Origin: JAEKLB01 sp050249235
Lineage (GTDB): Bacteria > Actinomycetota > Acidimicrobiia > Acidimicrobiales > CADCSY01
DNA: 35,868 nucleotides
Reading direction: 5' to 3'
NCBI GenBank assembly: GCA_050249235.1
Contig: JBFWQW010000020.1
Location: forward strand, 1 to 35,868
Shown in pieces: positions 28,420-35,868 of this stretch (positions are counted from its first letter, which is position 1; each line of letters starts with the position of its first letter). The notes under the pieces are model-generated. The model searched no databases and had not been told where the DNA came from. It saw nothing but the letters and a program-made list of their open reading frames with translations. The position numbers were made by a program, and so were the translations under genes.

Positions 28420-30060
28420 ATGGCCGATGCACCGGTGCCGAGCGGGATGGCCGTGACCGGAGCCGACGGGCTCGGCGAGCGACCCCTCCCAGCGACGGTC
28501 GACGTCGTGGTCATCGGCGCGGGGCACAACGGGCTGGTGTCCGCCTGCTACCTGGCCAGGGCCGGGCTCCGGGTGGCGGTCGTCGAGGCCAGCGCCCTGC
28601 CTGGAGGGATGACGGCCTCGGGTGCGCTCATCCCCGAGGCGCCGGGGCACATCGTCAACTCCTGCGCGGTCGACATCATCTCGATGCTCCACTCGCGGAT
28701 CTTCGCCGAGCTCGAGCTCCGTGACCACGGCCTGAAGATCGTCAAGCCGGACCCGAGCTACCTCTCCCTCCATCCCGACGGCGCCTCGCTCGCCATCTGG
28801 CGGGACAACGCGAGGACGGCCGCCGAGATCGAGCGCTACTCCCGGGCCGACGCCCGCGCCTTCCTCGAGTTCACCGAGCTGCTCGACGTCATGATCGGGG
28901 CCATCCTGCCCGTGCTCGGCATCGACTTCGGGCGACCCGACCCGAAGGCCTTGTGGGCCAGCACCAAGGTGGCGGTGAAGAACCGCAAGCGGCTGGCCGA
29001 CGTCGTCGCCCTGCTCACCGGCTCGGCGACGGCGGCGACGGAGGAGCGCTTCGAGCACCCGGTCACGAAGGGCGCGCTGCTCAACCTGGCGGCCGGGGCC
29101 GGCCCCGTCGACCAGCCGGGCAGCGGGCTGGGCTACATCCTCCTCGCCCTCCTCGGTCGGGTGGGCGCCGGGCGGCCGATCGGCGGCATGCAGTCGCTCA
29201 CCGACGCGCTCGTCGCCAGCCTCGGCGCAAAGGGCGGGGTGCTGGCGACGGCCGCGCCGGTGCAGGAGATCCTCCACTCCGGCGGGCGGGTGCGCGGGGT
29301 CCGGCTGGAGGACGGGCGGGTCGTGCACGCCCGGTCGGTGGTGGCCACGTGCGATCCGTGGGTCACGCTGCGGGAGCTCGTGGGCGACGACGTGGTCGAC
29401 CGCAAGACGGCGGCCCGGCTCGACTTCGCCCCGGCCAACGGCACGGGTGCCGGCCCCTTCAAGATCGACATGGCGCTGCGGTCGCAGATCGCGGCGCGGC
29501 GCCACACCCGGGACGACGAGGTGGACGTGCGCATGCCGACCCTGCTGCTGGGAACGGCCGAGTCGGTCCGCGAGTCGTACGCCGCCGCGGCGCGTGGCGA
29601 CCTGCCCGACGACCCGGCCCTCTGGGTGGTCAGCCCGTCAGGGGCCGACCCGTCGCAGGCGCCCCCCGGGGAGGAGTCCCTCTACATCTACGCCCTGGCC
29701 GCCCCGGTGCACCCGCGGTCCGGTTGGGACGCGCAGCGCGAGCCGGCCGTGGCGAGCATCCTGGCGAAGCTCGGCACCTACATCGGCCCCCTCGAGGAGG
29801 CCGAGATCGGGCGCCTGGTCGAGACCCCGGAGGACCTCGGCCGCCGGCTGCGGGTGCGCAACGGCTGCGTCACCCACATCGACATGGGGCTCATGCGGTC
29901 GGGGCCGCTGCGCCCCACGATCGGCCTCGGCACCGGGAAGACCCCGCTCGCCGGGCTCGTGCTCGGCGGCTCGGGCATGCACCCGGGCGGCGGGGTCACC
30001 GGCCTCCCGGGCCGCACGGCCGCCACCCGGGCCGAGCGCTACCTCCGCAAGCACGGCTAG
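28420..30060 (+). CDS. FAD-dependent oxidoreductase, phytoene-desaturase-like
   Basis: Flavoprotein of 546 aa of the carotenoid/amine-oxidase fold (COG1233). The dinucleotide-binding motif G33-A-G-H-N-G38 lies in VDVVVIGAGHNGLVSACYLA; E56 ends strand 2, followed by LPGGMTASGA. Near the C-terminus GLVLGGSGMHPGGGVTGLPG is the conserved FAD-contact segment. Relatives include PYROXD2-like proteins and carotenoid desaturases. No carotenoid genes are nearby, so a substrate such as a lipid or retinoid-like polyene is open. A roughly 25-residue N-terminal extension precedes the fold. The ATG is preceded by GAGAAGGGGGG. Probably controlled by the upstream GTCGAC-containing repeats. Confidence 0.88.
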   Translation: MADAPVPSGMAVTGADGLGERPLPATVDVVVIGAGHNGLVSACYLARAGLRVAVVEASALPGGMTASGALIPEAPGHIVNSCAVDIISMLHSRIFAELELRDHGLKIVKPDPSYLSLHPDGASLAIWRDNARTAAEIERYSRADARAFLEFTELLDVMIGAILPVLGIDFGRPDPKALWASTKVAVKNRKRLADVVALLTGSATAATEERFEHPVTKGALLNLAAGAGPVDQPGSGLGYILLALLGRVGAGRPIGGMQSLTDALVASLGAKGGVLATAAPVQEILHSGGRVRGVRLEDGRVVHARSVVATCDPWVTLRELVGDDVVDRKTAARLDFAPANGTGAGPFKIDMALRSQIAARRHTRDDEVDVRMPTLLLGTAESVRESYAAAARGDLPDDPALWVVSPSGADPSQAPPGEESLYIYALAAPVHPRSGWDAQREPAVASILAKLGTYIGPLEEAEIGRLVETPEDLGRRLRVRNGCVTHIDMGLMRSGPLRPTIGLGTGKTPLAGLVLGGSGMHPGGGVTGLPGRTAATRAERYLRKHG

Positions 30061-30086
30061 CGAGCCCGCACCGGCGGGATCGGCCC

Positions 30087-30109
30087 GACCCGGCCCGGTC
30101 AGCCGGGTC
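30087..30109. terminator. Hairpin between convergent genes
   Basis: GACCCGG and CCGGGTC with a 9-nt loop lie between the FAD-oxidoreductase and amidase genes, the right arm touching the amidase stop codon. Probable bidirectional terminator without U-tract. Confidence 0.5.
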
Positions 30110-31493
30110 AGCTGACCGGTGGCCGCTCGTCCCGGGGGTTGGCCTTCAGGAAGGCGTGGGCGACGCGGAAGAGGGTGTCCTCGCTCCCGGGCCAGCCGAC
30201 CAGCTGGAGGCCGACGGGTAGGCCGTCGACGAACCCGCAGGGCACCGACAGGGCCGGGAACCCGAGCCAGTTGAACATGTGGGTGTGGCTCGTGTAATGC
30301 GGCGCGAACGTGCCGTGCGGGAACGGCACCGGGCCGTCGCCGGCCCAGCGGGCGGCCCAGTCCTCGATGGTCGGGGCCAGCAGCTGGGTGGTGGGGCTCA
30401 CGAGCACGTCGTGGGTGCGCAGCACCTCACGGAACGTCCGCCAGTTGCGGTCTCGCACGTCGATGGCGGCCACCCACGCCGCCGTCTCCGGCATCGGCGA
30501 GGCCACCGACGGCGGGGCGAACAGGAAGGACGTGCCGGCCAGGCCGGGGAAGAAGTCCTCCCACGTCTCGCCGGTCGGCTCGAGCGTGGCACCGAGGGCG
30601 GTGAGCCCCCTGGCCGCGTCCCGGACGGCGGCGATCACCCGCGGGCTCTCGTCGAACGCGTACATCGACGCGAAGCCGTAGTCGTCGGTCCAGGCCAGGC
30701 GCATGCCCTCGATGCCGTCGTCGAGGTGGGCCAGGTAGTCCGGCGGGTCGGTCTGGATGCAGTCGAAGTCGCGGCCGTCGGGGCCGGCCATGGCCTGCAT
30801 GGTGATGGCGGCGTCGACCGAGTCTCGGGCCAGCGGGCCGATCGTGCCGGTGGGGTTGCGGCGCATCTTCACGGAGTAGTTGAAGCTCGGCACCAGCCCG
30901 GCCGTGGGGTGCACGCCGATCACGCCCGAGTAGGCACCGGGCAGGCGGGTGGAGCCGCCGCCGTCGGAGCCGATGGCGATGGGGAGGAGCCGGGCCGCGG
31001 CCGTGGCCGCACCGCCCGAGCTCGACCACCCGGGGGCCCGGGTGGGGTCCCACGGGTTCCGAGCCTCGGCCTCCCAGTTGTACTGGCCGGGCGCGGGGGC
31101 CTGGGTGCCCATCATCGTGTTGGTGCCGACGATGACCGCACCGGCGTCGCGCAGCCGGGCGATGCCGAGGTCGTCGTTGCGGGCCTTGCGGTCGGCCCCG
31201 CCGGCGGCCCCGACCATCATCACGGGCAGGCCGGCGACGGCGATGTGCTCCTTCACCGAGATCGGGATGCCGTGGAGGCTGCCGAGCTCGTCGCCCCGCT
31301 TCACGGCCGCGTCGGCCGCCGCGGCCTGGGCGCGGGCCCCTTCGTGGTCGACGTGGCGGAAGGCCTTGAGGACGGGGTCGTGCTCCTCGATCCGGCCCAG
31401 GAAGTGGTCGAGCACCTCCACCGCGGACAGCTCGCCCTTGGCGATCCGCTCGCGGATCTGCCAGGCCGGAGCCCAGGTCAGCTCGTCGGACAT
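30108..31493 (-). CDS. Amidase (amidase-signature family)
   Basis: Amide hydrolase of 461 aa. The Ser-cisSer-Lys triad is recognisable: K81 (GIPISVKEHIAVAGLP), the Ser-rich loop GWSSSGGAATAAA around 156-161, and the nucleophile in GSDGGGSTRLPGAYSG (S181). The remaining scaffold (GVIGVHPTAGLVPSFNYSVK, GPLARDSVDAAITMQAMAGP, and FPALSVPCGFVDGLPVGLQL near the end) matches 6-aminohexanoate/indoleacetamide-type amidases. The GatA role is unlikely, as no gatB or gatC is nearby. The ATG has GGGAGGG a few bases upstream. It is convergent with the FAD oxidoreductase and divergent from the acyl-CoA cluster. Confidence 0.9.
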   Translation of the reverse strand: MSDELTWAPAWQIRERIAKGELSAVEVLDHFLGRIEEHDPVLKAFRHVDHEGARAQAAAADAAVKRGDELGSLHGIPISVKEHIAVAGLPVMMVGAAGGADRKARNDDLGIARLRDAGAVIVGTNTMMGTQAPAPGQYNWEAEARNPWDPTRAPGWSSSGGAATAAARLLPIAIGSDGGGSTRLPGAYSGVIGVHPTAGLVPSFNYSVKMRRNPTGTIGPLARDSVDAAITMQAMAGPDGRDFDCIQTDPPDYLAHLDDGIEGMRLAWTDDYGFASMYAFDESPRVIAAVRDAARGLTALGATLEPTGETWEDFFPGLAGTSFLFAPPSVASPMPETAAWVAAIDVRDRNWRTFREVLRTHDVLVSPTTQLLAPTIEDWAARWAGDGPVPFPHGTFAPHYTSHTHMFNWLGFPALSVPCGFVDGLPVGLQLVGWPGSEDTLFRVAHAFLKANPRDERPPVS

Positions 31494-31616
31494 GTGCCCT
31501 CCCCGTTCCCCGTCGTCGACTCGGCCGCCGAGCTTGTCAGCGCCTGTCAGCACCCGGCAAGGAGACGGGGCGCGGGCGTTGGACGGCGGGCCGGACCCGC
31601 CGGCCCGGTCCGTGCC

Positions 31617-31622
31617 TAGTGT
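31617..31622 (+). promoter_or_regulatory. -10 box TAGTGT of the acyl-CoA degradation cluster
   Basis: TAGTGT lies 57 nt before the ATG of the DUF35 gene; a convincing -35 was not found. The rest of the spacer back to the amidase start shows nothing further. Confidence 0.4.
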
Positions 31623-31679
31623 CGGCTGGCCCGGAGCCACGACGCCGCCCGGGACGGAACGACACGGGAGGCACGATCG

Positions 31680-32111
31680 ATGGCGGACGCGACCGCGGAG
31701 ATGCCGAGACCGGCACCGGACGAGCTCACCAGCTTCTTCTGGGACGGCTGCAGGGAGCACCGCCTCCTGATCCAGCGCTGCAACGACTGCGGGACCTACA
31801 TCCACTGGCCCCGGCCGGTGTGCCGCACGTGCCGGTCGTCCAATCTGGCGCCGACCGAGGTGTCGGGCCGGGGGACGCTCTACAGCTGGACGGTGGCCGC
31901 CCAGGCCTTCCACCCCGCCTTCCTGAGCCGGCTCCCCTACATCGTGGCGACGGTCGCCCTCGACGAGCAGGCCGACCTGCGGATGGTCACCAACATGGTC
32001 GACTGCACCGAGGACGACCTGTCGATGGACGCACCCGTGCAGGTGACGTTCCGCGAGGTGGCCCCCGACCTCGTGCTCCCGCTCTTCACGCTGGCCGGGG
32101 CGGCCCGATGA
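31680..32111 (+). CDS. DUF35 OB-fold / zinc-ribbon protein, partner of the thiolase-like protein
   Basis: Protein of 143 aa with an N-terminal rubredoxin-like zinc ribbon (C34-x2-C37 and C48-x2-C51 in RCNDCGTYIHWPRPVCRTCR) and a C-terminal OB fold (EVSGRGTLYSWTVAAQAFHP, PVQVTFREVAPDLVLPLFTL). DUF35 proteins act as obligate partners of thiolase-like enzymes, for example ChsH2 with Ltp2 in mycobacterial steroid side-chain degradation, or BbsA with BbsB. The stop overlaps the ATG of the thiolase-like gene (ATGA), supporting a complex. The start has GGGAGG 8 nt upstream. Confidence 0.92.
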   Translation: MADATAEMPRPAPDELTSFFWDGCREHRLLIQRCNDCGTYIHWPRPVCRTCRSSNLAPTEVSGRGTLYSWTVAAQAFHPAFLSRLPYIVATVALDEQADLRMVTNMVDCTEDDLSMDAPVQVTFREVAPDLVLPLFTLAGAAR

Positions 32112-33244
32112 GCGGGCGGCGGGTCGCCGTCGTGGGCGTCGGCTACTCCACCATCGGGCGCAAGACCGGGCTGTCGGCCCGCCAGCTCACGGCGCAGTGC
32201 GTCGACGCCGCCCTCGACGACGCCGGCCTCCAGGCGTCGGACATCGACGGCTGGTCGACCCTCGGCGGCGAGCCCATGTCCGACGCCGCCATGCTCGGCA
32301 TGCAGCCGCTGAGCTGGTTCGCCTCGGGCATGGCGTCGCCGGCCTTCTCCCACGCCGCCATCTACTCGATCGCGGCGGTGGCCAGCGGCCAGTGCGAGAC
32401 GGCGATGACCACGCGGATCATCCAGCAGCAGCCCACCGGCGACGCCCTCCTCGCGATGAGCGCGATGAGCCGGGCCAACGGCGTGCCGGGCGACATGCAG
32501 TTCGTCGCCCCCTTCGGCGCCGGGAGCCCCACCCAGTGGGCCGGCCTGCTCACCAAGCGGCGGATGCTCGAGTACGGCATGACCGAGGAGCAGTTCGGTG
32601 CCCACGTGGTGGCCCAGCGCTACCACGCCTCGCTGAACGAGGACGCCATCCACCGCGACCCGCTCACGATCGACGACTACCTGGCCGCCCGCTACATCAG
32701 CAAGCCGGTGCGGATCCTCGACTGCGACTACCCGGTCGACGCCGGGTCGGCGGTGATCTTCACCACGGAGGAGCGGGCCCGGGACCTCAAGCAGAAGCCG
32801 GTCTTCGTCGAGGCCAGCGCGCTGTCGTCGATCAGCGACCTGTCGTTCGAGAACCTGCCGGACATGGTGCGGACGTCGCCGCACCACTGCGCCGAGCTGC
32901 TGTGGTCCCGCACCGACCTCACGCCGGCCGACGTCGACTGCGCCCAGCTCTACGACGGCTTCACCGTCATCACCATCGAGTGGCTCGAGGCGCTGGGCCT
33001 GTGCCCCGAGGGCGAGGCCGGCGCCTTCGTGTCGTCCGGCGCCACCCGTCTCGGCGGCAGCATGCCGGTGAACACCGACGGCGGCGCCTGCAACGTCGGT
33101 CGCCGCCACGGCGCCAACTTCTGCATCGAGGCGGTGCGCCAGATCCGGGGCCAGTGCGGCGAGCGTCAGGTCCCCGGCGCCGAGGTGTCGGTGTGGACCA
33201 ACGCGGTGGGCCCCTTCTCGGCCGCCTTCCTCATGACCGCCTGA
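32108..33244 (+). CDS. Thiolase-like (SCP2/Ltp2-type) protein, possible acyl-CoA aldolase
   Basis: Thiolase-fold protein of 378 aa (VAVVGVGYSTIGRKTGLSAR, AALDDAGLQASDIDGWSTLG, SGQCETAMTT). The nucleophilic Cys of true thiolases is not seen: the stretch before helix 3 reads MASPAFSHAAIYSIAAVASG. The late motifs are CAQLYDGFTVI with Tyr282 and NTDGGACNVGRRHG with His334. This combination resembles Ltp2-like proteins that, with a DUF35 partner, catalyse retro-aldol cleavage of hydroxyacyl-CoA side chains. Lyase activity is therefore more likely than thiolysis; this is inference. It overlaps the DUF35 gene and is followed by two acyl-CoA dehydrogenases. Confidence 0.85.
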   Translation: MSGRRVAVVGVGYSTIGRKTGLSARQLTAQCVDAALDDAGLQASDIDGWSTLGGEPMSDAAMLGMQPLSWFASGMASPAFSHAAIYSIAAVASGQCETAMTTRIIQQQPTGDALLAMSAMSRANGVPGDMQFVAPFGAGSPTQWAGLLTKRRMLEYGMTEEQFGAHVVAQRYHASLNEDAIHRDPLTIDDYLAARYISKPVRILDCDYPVDAGSAVIFTTEERARDLKQKPVFVEASALSSISDLSFENLPDMVRTSPHHCAELLWSRTDLTPADVDCAQLYDGFTVITIEWLEALGLCPEGEAGAFVSSGATRLGGSMPVNTDGGACNVGRRHGANFCIEAVRQIRGQCGERQVPGAEVSVWTNAVGPFSAAFLMTA

Positions 33245-33246
33245 CC

Positions 33247-33259
33247 GTTCTCTGTCGAC
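33247..33259 (+). promoter_or_regulatory. Isolated copy of the 13-bp element GTTCTCTGTCGAC
   Basis: The sequence begins 3 bp after the thiolase-like stop, in the 118-bp gap before the acyl-CoA dehydrogenase genes. It is identical to the complement of 28315-28327. An AGAAC (33266-33270) makes it a loose dyad (GTTCT...AGAAC). Possible operator of a shared regulator. Confidence 0.45.
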
Positions 33260-33362
33260 TCGTGCAGAACAACCCCCGCGCAGTCGGCCAACGAACGGGG
33301 GCTGCCCCGCGTCCATCTGAGCTTTCTGGACAACGACGAGCGACGGGGGGTGTAGTGACGCC

Positions 33363-34490
33363 ATGGATCTCGACCTGACCGACGACCAGGAGCTCCTGCG
33401 GGAGACGACGGCGAAGTTCATCGAGGCCGACTGCGACCTCGTGCAGGTGCGCCGGCTCGCCGAGAGCCCGACCGGCCTCGACGACGGCTACCTGGCCAAG
33501 GGCGCCGAGCTCGGCTGGTTCGCCCTGCTCGTCCCGGAGGCCCTCGGTGGGGGCAGCATCTCCGGCCATCCCCTCCGGGACGCGGCGGTCATCGCCGAGG
33601 AGCGGGGCCGCTTCCTCCAGCCCGGTCCGTTCGTGCCGGCCAACGTCGTCGCCGACGCCCTGGCCCGGGGCGGCACCGCCGAGCAGCAGGCGCAGGTGCT
33701 CGCCGGGATCATCGACGGATCGGTGGTCGCCACCTGGGCGGTGGCCGACACCAGCTCGCACTGGTCGCCCGGCGCCGGCGTCCAGGCCACCCCGAAGGAC
33801 GGCGGCTGGCAGCTCGACGGCGCCTCCGGGCTCGTCCAGGACGGCCATCTGGCCGACTGGATCCTGGTGCTCGCCACGGTCCCCGGCGGCGGGCCGGCCC
33901 AGTTCCTCCTCCCGGCATCGACCCCCGGGCTCACCGTGACCGCGCTCGAGAGCCTCGACCTCACCCGCCGGTTCTCGACCGTCACCCTGTCGGGGGTCGA
34001 GGCCGCCGCCTCCACCGCGGTCGGGGCCCCGGGCGAGTGCGCCGACCTGGTCGAGCGCGAGCTCCAGGTGGCCCTCGCCCTCACGGTGGCCGAGTCGGTG
34101 GGCGCCATGGACCGGATCTTCGAGGTCACCCTCGACTACGCCAAGGCCCGCACCGCCTTCGGCCGACCCATCGGGTCGTTCCAGGCCATCAAGCACGTGC
34201 TGGCCGACACCGGCCTCGCCCTCGAGATGGCCAAGGCCATGTCGAGCGCGGCGGCCCGGGCCGTGTCCGACGAGGACGAGTGGTCCGGGGAGGTCGCCCG
34301 CATGGCCAAGGCCCTCGTCGGCGACAACGGGATCACGCTCTCGCAGAGCTGCTTCCAGATCTTCGGCGGCATCGGCTACACGTGGGAGCACGACCAGCAC
34401 CTCTACCTCCGCCGCCTGGCGATGGATGCCCTGCTGTACGGGGAGCCCGCCGCCCAGCGGGAGCGGATCGTCCAGCTCCACCAGCTCTAA
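33363..34490 (+). CDS. Acyl-CoA dehydrogenase, small FadE-like subunit
   Basis: FAD-fold protein of 375 aa. The C-terminal domain is well conserved: Y259AKARTAFGRPIGSFQAIKH supplies the FAD-binding Arg, Phe and Gln, and FGGIGYTWEHDQHLYLRRLA (G335 on) is the form found in FadE18/27/28-type subunits, with WEHD where ordinary enzymes carry the YEGT catalytic glutamate segment. The middle substrate-binding domain is short and divergent. Such proteins form alpha2-beta2 heterotetramers with a second FadE, here very probably the gene 55 bp downstream. The start has only a weak site (GGGGGG about 12 nt upstream). Confidence 0.9.
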   Translation: MDLDLTDDQELLRETTAKFIEADCDLVQVRRLAESPTGLDDGYLAKGAELGWFALLVPEALGGGSISGHPLRDAAVIAEERGRFLQPGPFVPANVVADALARGGTAEQQAQVLAGIIDGSVVATWAVADTSSHWSPGAGVQATPKDGGWQLDGASGLVQDGHLADWILVLATVPGGGPAQFLLPASTPGLTVTALESLDLTRRFSTVTLSGVEAAASTAVGAPGECADLVERELQVALALTVAESVGAMDRIFEVTLDYAKARTAFGRPIGSFQAIKHVLADTGLALEMAKAMSSAAARAVSDEDEWSGEVARMAKALVGDNGITLSQSCFQIFGGIGYTWEHDQHLYLRRLAMDALLYGEPAAQRERIVQLHQL

Positions 34491-34545
34491 GCCCGAACCC
34501 GACGCCAGCGACACCCGCAGCAGAGACGACGCAGGAGGCACCCCG

Positions 34546-35832
34546 ATGACCGCCACGGAGACCACCACCAGCCAGCCGCTCGACGAGTACCGCGAGCAGA
34601 TGCGGGCGTGGCTGAAGGCCAACCTCGAGCCCACCGACAACCCGATGGGCCAGTTCGGCGGCGGCCGGTCGGGCGCCACCCACATGTCGTGGGAGCTGCT
34701 CGTGCCCGAGCGCGCCCTGCAGGCGAAGATCTACGAGGCCGGCTACGCCGGCATCTCCTGGCCGAAGGAGTACGGCGGCCAGGGGCTCACCGACGCGCAC
34801 GAGTCGATCTGGGCCGACGAGTCGTCGGGCTACCGCCTGCCCCGGCTCGGCGTCGCCGGCGGCACCACCTTCGGCGTGTGCGCGCCGACGATGCTCGCCC
34901 ACGCCAGCCCCGAGTACCTGAAGCGCCACGTGGTGCCGATCCTGCGGGGCGAGGAGCTCTTCTGCCAGTTCTTCTCCGAGCCCGGTGCCGGCTCCGACCT
35001 GGCCGGCGTCACCACCCGGGCCGACCGCGACGGCGACCGCTGGGTGCTCAACGGCTCGAAGATCTGGTCGAGCGGCGCCGCCTTCGCCGACTGGGGCATG
35101 TGCCTGGCCCGCACCAACTGGGACGCGCCGAAGCACCGGGGCCTCACCTGGTTCGCGGTGAAGATCGACCAGCCGGGCGTGACCGTCCAGCCCATCAAGG
35201 AGATCAACGGCAGCTCCGAGTTCTGCCAGGAGTTCTTCGACGACGTCCAGCTGAGCGACGAGGACGTCATCGGCGAGGTCAACAACGGCTGGCGGGTGGC
35301 CCAGACCATGCTCGTGTTCGAGCGGGGCGCCGGCCGGGCCGGATCCGACCGCACCCCCCGGGGCCCGGGTCGGCTCGCCCCCGACCTGGTCGGCCTGGCC
35401 ACCCGCCTCGGCCGGGAGGCCGAGCCCACCGTGCGCCAGCTCATCGCCCAGGCCCACATCAACGACTACGCCCAGCGCCAGCTCACCAGCCGCATCGCCG
35501 GCCACCTCCGCAAGGGCGGCCCCAACTCCGGCGTCGCCGCCTACGGGAAGCTGGCCAGCGGCACCCTGGGCGCGGCCCGGGCCCGGATGGCCGTCGAGAT
35601 CGGCGGGGCGTCGGCCCTCACGTGGGAGCCGGGCGACGAGAAGGGCGCGTCGACCGCCGTCACCTACCTCAACGGCCGTCTCGGCGGCATCGCCGGCGGC
35701 ACCAACGAGGTGCAGCGCAACGGCATCGGCGAGCGGGTGCTCGGCCTGCCCCGGGAGCCGGCGTTCGACATCCACAAGCCGTTCCGCGAGGTGGTGCGCG
35801 ACGCCGCCAACTGGACGGGCAACGAGTCCTAG
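34546..35832 (+). CDS. Acyl-CoA dehydrogenase, large FadE-like subunit
   Basis: FAD enzyme of 428 aa that introduces an alpha-beta double bond into acyl-CoA. Features: YAGISWPKEYGGQGLTDAHE, the FAD/substrate strand FCQFFSEPGAGSDLAG (139-154), VLNGSKIWSSGA, and the C-terminal IAGGTNEVQRNGIGERVLGL (382-401). The usual C-terminal catalytic EGT is GGT, so the base is probably E259 (LVFERGAG), the alternative position used by FadE26/ChsE4-like enzymes. With the 375-aa partner this suggests a steroid or branched-chain acyl-CoA heterotetramer. The ATG has AGGAGG 7 nt upstream. Confidence 0.92.
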   Translation: MTATETTTSQPLDEYREQMRAWLKANLEPTDNPMGQFGGGRSGATHMSWELLVPERALQAKIYEAGYAGISWPKEYGGQGLTDAHESIWADESSGYRLPRLGVAGGTTFGVCAPTMLAHASPEYLKRHVVPILRGEELFCQFFSEPGAGSDLAGVTTRADRDGDRWVLNGSKIWSSGAAFADWGMCLARTNWDAPKHRGLTWFAVKIDQPGVTVQPIKEINGSSEFCQEFFDDVQLSDEDVIGEVNNGWRVAQTMLVFERGAGRAGSDRTPRGPGRLAPDLVGLATRLGREAEPTVRQLIAQAHINDYAQRQLTSRIAGHLRKGGPNSGVAAYGKLASGTLGAARARMAVEIGGASALTWEPGDEKGASTAVTYLNGRLGGIAGGTNEVQRNGIGERVLGLPREPAFDIHKPFREVVRDAANWTGNES

Positions 35833-35868
35833 TCGCAGACAACCACCCCCCTCCGTTCTTTTTCGCGG

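Overview
The window is very GC-rich DNA (well above 70% by eye), with GTG/CTG as well as ATG starts and nearly all third codon positions G or C. Its gene content is actinobacterial: a CadI/ArsI arsenic operon, F420-type oxidoreductases, a gluABCD-like amino-acid importer, and paired FadE-like dehydrogenases next to a DUF35/thiolase-like pair. The secreted protein built from FGDAxFxGS repeats and the frequent leaderless promoters suggest Acidimicrobiia (an Iamia- or Ilumatobacter-like organism). That placement is an inference; no rRNA or other marker gene is present. No tRNA, rRNA, CRISPR array, insertion sequence or prophage gene was recognised.

Layout. 1-1783: end of an ABC exporter (ATPase cut by the window edge, plus its ABC-2 permease). 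1942-3948: three tightly packed genes, namely a DivIVA-like coiled-coil protein, a coiled-coil protein with a C-terminal membrane anchor, and an OmpR-type regulator with a degenerate receiver. 3968-6299: a divergent arsenic cluster, with cadI/arsI, an aquaporin and arsC on the minus strand and arsR on the plus strand, separated by a 14-bp tandem operator-like array. 6361-6663: a broken C-terminal piece of a molybdopterin oxidoreductase. 6677-8014: the secreted repeat protein. 8218-10768: a RecQ helicase fused to a phosphoribosyltransferase domain, then a small conserved protein. 10860-11831: an aldo/keto reductase. 11911-15109: a four-gene glutamate-type ABC importer in which two genes appear to start with CTG. 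15283-16871: two proline-rich membrane or secreted proteins of unknown function. 16964-21154: a double-hotdog thioesterase, an LLM-class F420 enzyme, a three-gene unit (two split-barrel flavin/F420-type proteins and a cpYpsA/SLOG protein) and an alpha/beta hydrolase. 21352-26954: a VOC protein, a zinc-ribbon protein, two DHA2-type MFS exporters flanking a small beta-rich protein, and a CDF metal transporter. 27056-27230: a minisatellite. 27211-31493: pirin, a phytoene-desaturase-like FAD enzyme and an amidase. 31680-35832: DUF35 protein, thiolase-like protein and two acyl-CoA dehydrogenases, resembling actinobacterial steroid side-chain or branched acyl-CoA degradation modules.

Regulation. 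Nine genes carry a TAnnnT-like -10 box ending 6-7 nt before the start codon, so their transcripts should begin at or next to the start codon (leaderless). A 13-bp element, GTTCTCYGTCGAC, occurs twice in tandem upstream of the FAD enzyme and once before the acyl-CoA dehydrogenase pair. Most convergent gene ends are separated by GC-rich inverted repeats without U-tracts.

Notable candidates: the RecQ-phosphoribosyltransferase fusion, the coiled-coil/degenerate-regulator operon, the operator arrays and minisatellites, the two CTG starts, and the molybdoenzyme relic beside the arsenic genes.
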